Below, piece after piece: positions 26,735-30,590 of a stretch of 30,590 nucleotides of DNA. The stretch comes from Jaenimonas drosophilae (taxonomy: Eukaryota; Euglenozoa; Kinetoplastea; Trypanosomatida; Trypanosomatidae), in assembly GCA_030849065.1 (NCBI GenBank), contig JASAON010001450.1, positions 1 to 30,590 of the forward strand, in the 5' to 3' direction. The notes under the pieces were generated by a model that saw only the letters and a list, made by a program, of their open reading frames with translations, was not told the DNA's origin and searched no databases. How positions within the stretch are numbered: position 1 is the first letter of the stretch; the number at the start of each line of letters is the position of its first letter. A program made the translations under genes and the position numbers.

Positions 26735-28648
26735 CTACCTTTTGGCGTTTCGCCCCATGTTCTGTGGTCGGGGAAACTCACCAGTAAGGCTTGCCTTGCT
26801 CCCCAACTTTTCTGGGATGGAGCGAGGCCTGGAACGCCCGACACCCACAGCAGCGGCTTTCGCACCTCGCGCTGCACCTGAACTGTGTCCAGTGACAATC
26901 CTTGTCGGTGCTCCACCTGTCTTTGAGACTCTCTGGCAGTTTGGCGAGGCAGGGTGCAGTGGATGGCGAGAGACAGCCAGCTCGGTTGGAGCTCTCCTGG
27001 CAGTCGATTGATGGGGCGTCGGAGAAATGCTCCGTACTCCTGGCGAATAGACTCTGTGGCGCTCAGTCTGACTATTGCTGCACGCCCTTTGGCGTCCCGT
27101 CCAGGATCTTGAGTGTTCAAAAGTCGCATCGGCCTCAAACAGTTCATCCCTGGCTCGTTTTCGAGCGAAGGCGATTCGATCAAAGGGGGTGGCTCGATCT
27201 TCATCGACAGCAATCGGAACAGGACTACGAGAGCGCGAATGGTTGGCAAGGAAGGATCCACTTCCGAAGGGAAGGCCTTCGGATACCGTCCGTGAGCGGG
27301 GCAAACGAAAATCCGAAAGTGGCAGTAAAGAGCCACCCAGAGCATCCGACGAGACGAGAGCCTGCAACTGGTTATGAGCACAGCATCGCCTACGCTGCTC
27401 AGCCAGCACCGCATCTGCCTCCATGGCCCACCGGAATGATGATACACTCAATAAAGACAGTGGTCGTTCATCACTATTCGCTGCATCAGTAACTGTTTCA
27501 TTGCTGTTTTCCGCTCTCGCGTCCTCATGCGTTAGTTCCGCTAGTAGTGGAGCTTCAGGGGCGCATGCAGTGAATACTTCCACTGCAGCCACTGTCTCTT
27601 CATCAACGGCTTCGGGGGCAGGTGATGGCTCTGAGTGTGGCAAGTCTTCAGTGCATGCAGTGAATACTTCCACTGCAGCCACTGTCTCTTCATCAACGGC
27701 TTCAGGGGCAGGTGATGGCTCTGAAAGTGGAAGTATCGCATCGGGGATCGCGTACAGTTCAATGTGATCTGCGTGTTGAAATTGGCAAGTTGAAGCACGA
27801 CTGTCACCAGCGGACTCCAGTGAAGGTGACAAACGATCCAGAGAATGTACAACATGAAACGATGCTGAGCGACAAGCAGAGATGGGTGTCATCGCCTCGT
27901 TCAAAGCAGAATGAGTTTCTGCGGTGTAGAGGCGTATGTGGTCCAACTCTACGATCCCAACATGAATGGAGGTTGAGTAGGCTGACGGGGAGAACAGAGG
28001 TGGACAACTCTGATGAGCAAATCGATCCGGGAAGTTGCCGCAGCTACCGGAGGAACGACTACTGGCGGCAATAGTCGTGGAGCTGGTGCTACTACCACAG
28101 CTCATCCGTGTATTGCCAGAAAACTTTGAAAGAAAATCAGCGGGAGGAGGTGCCGGAAGGCCCATGGAGTCGCGCCGGAAATGACCAGAAGACAGGCCAT
28201 CTTCCATCGCAGAAACTTTGTTGCCCAGATCGTGAGTGCTGTTCCACCCTAACAGAACCGTTGGTGGGGGGAGAGGTAGCCCATCGAGAGATGGTCTCCT
28301 CAAGTTAGAGCTGGAGCTCTGTCCTTCTGGTATTCGAATGACAGCATTGTTCTCTCTCCATCGAGGTTGCTTGGTGCGCAGCTGGGGGGATCTCACATCT
28401 GATGCATTCGCTCTCTTTGATGCGTCGTACTCATCCCAAGAATGCATCAGACGCGCATCGGTGCAACGAATTCCGTCACCAATGATGGCAGGACCTAGCT
28501 GAGTGCCTAGCATATCTGAGGACCTTGTGTGAGCTGGTGTTGCCAATCCTGTCTTCACATCATTCAACTCAACCTCACAGTTTCGATACAGGGCCGGAGA
28601 AGGCGGCAATGGAAGTCCTAGGTCATCTGTGGAGTTGTGCCTTCGCAT
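26735..28648 (-). CDS. Low-complexity, repeat-containing protein with recurrent RRxS...GLPxPPP motifs
   Basis: The 637-residue protein has no domain I recognise and looks mostly disordered. A short motif recurs: RRHNSTDDLGLPLPPSP (2-18), RRPSLDGLPLPPPT (117-130) and RRDSMGLPAPPPADF (158-172), with a weaker RSRTVSEGLPFGSG further on. Each joins a basophilic-kinase or 14-3-3-like Arg-Arg-x-Ser site to a proline run. A 30-residue tandem repeat lies mid-protein (SEPSPAPEAVDEETVAAVEV followed by FTAC), encoded by the DNA repeat listed separately. The C-terminal third is rich in Arg-Ser and contains FARKRARDELFE and SRSRSPVP. The protein is basic overall and might be a phospho-regulated scaffold or nuclear/RNA-linked protein; that is inference. 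The ATG at 28648 is the first of the frame. The long uninterrupted frame and its position in the gene cluster support a real gene. Confidence 0.72.
   Translation of the reverse strand: MRRHNSTDDLGLPLPPSPALYRNCEVELNDVKTGLATPAHTRSSDMLGTQLGPAIIGDGIRCTDARLMHSWDEYDASKRANASDVRSPQLRTKQPRWRENNAVIRIPEGQSSSSNLRRPSLDGLPLPPPTVLLGWNSTHDLGNKVSAMEDGLSSGHFRRDSMGLPAPPPADFLSKFSGNTRMSCGSSTSSTTIAASSRSSGSCGNFPDRFAHQSCPPLFSPSAYSTSIHVGIVELDHIRLYTAETHSALNEAMTPISACRSASFHVVHSLDRLSPSLESAGDSRASTCQFQHADHIELYAIPDAILPLSEPSPAPEAVDEETVAAVEVFTACTEDLPHSEPSPAPEAVDEETVAAVEVFTACAPEAPLLAELTHEDARAENSNETVTDAANSDERPLSLLSVSSFRWAMEADAVLAEQRRRCCAHNQLQALVSSDALGGSLLPLSDFRLPRSRTVSEGLPFGSGSFLANHSRSRSPVPIAVDEDRATPFDRIAFARKRARDELFEADATFEHSRSWTGRQRACSNSQTERHRVYSPGVRSISPTPHQSTARRAPTELAVSRHPLHPASPNCQRVSKTGGAPTRIVTGHSSGAARGAKAAAVGVGRSRPRSIPEKLGSKASLTGEFPRPQNMGRNAKR
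27564..27730 (-). repeat. Two-copy 90-bp tandem repeat inside a coding region
   Basis: The segment 27564-27640 is repeated at 27654-27730 with 74 of 77 bases identical and a 90-bp period, so the frame is kept (30 residues). Near-identity at third positions points to a recent duplication or ongoing gene conversion. Confidence 0.9.
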
Positions 28649-29177
28649 TGGGAGCTATCGTTTAGTCTTTAACAAAAGCAAACAGGAGAAACAGCGACAA
28701 GCAGTTAAGAGACGCGCACTTCTCATGGCACAACATAACTCCATCGCAATCGAAGTGTTTAACAGGGGAAAACGGTGTGCCTTGTTCCAGTCAGCTGAAG
28801 AGAGTTCGCTGCACGTTAAGGTTTGAAAAAATAACTCGTGAACGAAGTAATGCAATTTGTTGATCCCCCTCAAACAAATGCAGAGAAAGCATCAGTCTCC
28901 CCAGCTCGCTTTTGGACAAGTCATCGCTAGAACGATGGCACTTGATGAAATTATCAAACAACGAACCTCAAAAAAAATCCAAAATGGAAGGAAAAGGCAG
29001 CCCATGCTCATAACCGCAACAACCCTCTAAGTCACGGATGCGTCTGAGCAACGGGGCTTCTACATTGGTTTCCTTTGTTGGAAACAGCGGTCACTCAAAA
29101 GGCCATAACGAGAATCATGTGGAGCCCCCAAGGCAGTCTTCCGCCTTTCAAAGACCGTCAAAAAAAATGCTTTGGTA
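28649..29177. other. Intergenic region (529 bp)
   Basis: This spacer between the upstream MGC-protein stop and the repeat-containing protein ATG is relatively A-rich on the plus strand, with short A runs near 28967-28976 and 29160-29167. No strong acceptor tract stands out close to 28648. I see no gene. Confidence 0.45.
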
Positions 29178-29636
29178 CTAGCACAGGAAGAAAATCATCT
29201 CCACAGAGTAGGGGATCGTGTACTTCATACCATCGTTCGCACTATAGGTGACAGATCCAGTAACAGCAATGTTGGACTCACGTCCAGCGGCTCCACGAAT
29301 GTTGTACCGCACAGAGCCACCCCAATTACGGTCGGCAATGCTCTCCATCGCGAATCCAAGGAACGAATTGGCCACATCGCGTGAAGTGTCGAACGTAAGG
29401 TTTTCTTTGCGCGCCTGAGCGACATCACGATTAACCTTCACTTCAGCGGCGCGCTCACGCTTCATCCTTTCTGCGGCAGATTTGTTTCCATCGCGCATGT
29501 GATCATTCTCCTTCAAGAATTCCTCCCAGTGCTTCTTCATGGCCTTCGCGAGGGAATTGCCATTGGAGCAGTAGCGGCGGAACTCGCGCGCCTTTTCGGC
29601 GTCACCACCGGAAGCAGTGCTTTGATCACAGCCCAT
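29178..29636 (-). CDS. Small MGC-starting protein (putative dually acylated), paralogue 1
   Basis: The 152-residue protein begins MGCDQSTASGGDAEKAREF. Gly2 plus Cys3 fits N-myristoylation followed by palmitoylation, as in trypanosomatid flagellar calflagins and other MGC proteins, so attachment to plasma or flagellar membrane is likely. Residues about 12-75 are charged helix (KAMKKHWEEFLKENDHM). The conserved C-terminal block has FLGFAMESIADRNWGGSVRY, NIRGAAGRESNIAVTGSVTY and ends in VEMIFFLC, which looks like beta strands. I do not recognise the family. The adjacent gene at 30132-30590 is a clear paralogue with the same order of motifs. The ATG at 29636 lies about 47 nt downstream of a good splice acceptor. 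No enzyme motif is visible. Confidence 0.85.
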   Translation of the reverse strand: MGCDQSTASGGDAEKAREFRRYCSNGNSLAKAMKKHWEEFLKENDHMRDGNKSAAERMKRERAAEVKVNRDVAQARKENLTFDTSRDVANSFLGFAMESIADRNWGGSVRYNIRGAAGRESNIAVTGSVTYSANDGMKYTIPYSVEMIFFLC

Positions 29637-30131
29637 TATTGGTCAGGAAGAGTGGGAAAACGTGTGAGTATGCGCGTCGGCGACTATTGAAGAAGCATAA
29701 CAGATACGAGAAAACAAAACGGAGAAAGGGAGTTTTTAGGTAGTTGCAAAACACACAATGCAGTGTCGGGAAACGCTTAAAGCGGCAGAAACATTTTTTT
29801 TTCACCGGGTAGATGTGGAGAATGGAGGGAAGAAACGGCTGCACAGCACTCTTTTTGTTTCCAAGAAGTTAGATTCAATCCATGAGCGGTATGTCGTCAG
29901 CGATAGCACGTGGTGACCCACTATCTTCCCTAAGAAATACCCGTTGTCTACTAATGAAGCAACTGGAAAGAAAGGTTTGCTTATAGCATTGCACAACAGC
30001 AACACAGCTTCAATTCCAGTCATCCGTTAATCAAAAAAAAAAAGCTTCCCTCCATTGATTCTCACAATTGCGGATAAAATCCAAAGAAAAAAGGAAAAAA
30101 TAACATGACGCAAGTCGCGAAGCGGGATTGA
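29637..30131. other. Intergenic region between the two MGC paralogues (495 bp)
   Basis: It contains the splice acceptor of paralogue 1, a T run near 29793-29802 and an A run near 30033-30044 on the plus strand. No gene is seen, and I do not see strong sequence likeness to the neighbouring 28649-29177 spacer. Confidence 0.5.
29684..29735 (-). promoter_or_regulatory. Trans-splice acceptor of the MGC protein paralogue 1 gene
   Basis: In transcript sense CTCCCTTTCTCCGTTTTGTT followed by TTCTCGTATCTGTTATGCTTC leads to the first AG (CAATAG) at 29684-29685. The implied 5' UTR is about 47 nt. Confidence 0.6.
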
Positions 30132-30590
30132 TCACTCACGGCACAGGAAGAACCGCATGTCTACCGCGTACGGGGACGTTATCTTAGTTGTGCCGGATGC
30201 ATTGTTGAAACTGACGGAGCCGCTCACAGCCAAATTGGACTCCTTCTCAGCAGCTCCACGAATGTTGAAGCGGACAGAGCCACCCCAGCGGTGATCAGAA
30301 ATAGACTCCATAGCATAACCGAGAAATGCCTCACACACTTTCTTTGCAGTGGGGTAGTCCAGCTTCTGTCGCTGAGCCTCAGATACACTGCGATTTACGT
30401 CAACGTGGCTCTTACGAGCATTCTTCAGACGCCTATGGCCAGCGTCATCGCTGTCCTTCAAGTACTCGTTCTCACGCATGAAAGCGTCCCAGTGTGACTG
30501 GAGAGCCAACGCAAGAGCATTCTTCTCAAAAACAAACGACTTGAAGTGGCGCGCCTTCTCCGCATCGGACTCAGTGCTCTCAAGGCAACC
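30132..30590 (-). CDS. Small MGC-starting protein, paralogue 2 (initiator ATG just outside window)
   Basis: The frame is open to the right edge, where the last codons read G-C-L-E-S-T-E-S-D-A-E-K-A-R. Aligning with paralogue 1 (MGCDQST...DAEKAR) places the missing ATG immediately outside the window, giving a 153-residue protein starting MGCLES. It shares the helical part (LQSHWDAFMRENEYLKD) and the C-terminal block (FLGYAMESISDHRWGGSVRF, NIRGAAEKESNLAVSGSVSF) and ends FFLCRE. Identity to paralogue 1 is roughly half by eye. The MGC start again suggests myristoyl/palmitoyl anchoring. A start at an internal TTG is not credible because the homology continues to the edge. Function is unknown. Confidence 0.85.
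   Translation of the reverse strand, partial: GCLESTESDAEKARHFKSFVFEKNALALALQSHWDAFMRENEYLKDSDDAGHRRLKNARKSHVDVNRSVSEAQRQKLDYPTAKKVCEAFLGYAMESISDHRWGGSVRFNIRGAAEKESNLAVSGSVSFNNASGTTKITSPYAVDMRFFLCRE

Noticed and set aside
28655..28873. 72-codon minus-strand frame upstream of the repeat-containing protein
   Set aside because: No conserved feature and no clear splice acceptor; likely chance.
30132..30509. Start of MGC paralogue 2 at a TTG at 30509
   Set aside because: Homology with paralogue 1 continues to the window edge, where the second residue Gly and third Cys are seen, so the real ATG is just outside.
1..30590. tRNA, rRNA or snoRNA genes
   Set aside because: No cloverleaf, A/B box pair or rRNA stretch was recognised by eye on either strand; a covariance-model scan would be decisive.
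1..30590. Transposon or retroelement
   Set aside because: No reverse transcriptase, transposase, terminal repeats or target-site duplication pattern was seen; the 62-bp repeats do not bound any coding cargo.

Overview
The window looks like a piece of a kinetoplastid (trypanosomatid-type) nuclear chromosome. All thirteen genes supported here lie on the minus strand, none shows an intron, and no promoter is visible between them. Most start codons are preceded, in transcript sense, by a pyrimidine-rich tract followed by the first AG, which is the trans-splicing acceptor layout. Several products fit a flagellate: an IFT-A subunit (IFT139), a spermidine synthase (the trypanothione precursor pathway in this group), a TRF4-type poly(A) polymerase, and small MGC-starting proteins. 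The genus cannot be fixed from the sequence alone. One ambiguous base (n) sits at 25891.

Transcription runs from high to low coordinates. In that order the window holds: two tandem related small proteins with N-terminal MGC (30590-30132, lacking only its ATG, and 29636-29178); a low-complexity phosphoprotein-like ORF with internal repeats (28648-26735); a small basic coiled-coil protein resembling PRKRIP1/DUF1168 (26358-25930); a five-helix membrane protein with a charged coiled coil (25767-24940); spermidine synthase (24634-23720); a DENN-domain protein (23334-19840); a PFA-DSP/SIW14-type phosphatase (19603-18656); IFT139/TTC21 (17845-13550); a RING plus degenerate EF-hand protein ending in a CaaX box (12856-10772); an unrecognised 198-residue protein (10199-9603); an ankyrin/DHHC acyltransferase of Akr1 type with a DQYC active site (9340-6674); and a very large TRF4/5-like nucleotidyltransferase whose 3' end leaves the window (5855-1).

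No operon-like pathway is evident, as expected for polycistronic kinetoplastid transcription. A loose theme is lipid anchoring and membrane traffic (palmitoyltransferase, CaaX protein, two MGC proteins, DENN protein, IFT-A subunit), but this is inference. The features most worth a second look are the roughly 330-residue insertion that splits the catalytic triad of the poly(A) polymerase, the zinc-ligand-poor DQYC palmitoyltransferase, the RING/EF-hand/CaaX combination, the tandem MGC family, a 62-bp direct repeat in the phosphatase-IFT139 intergenic region, and candidate 5' UTRs of only about 7 nt.
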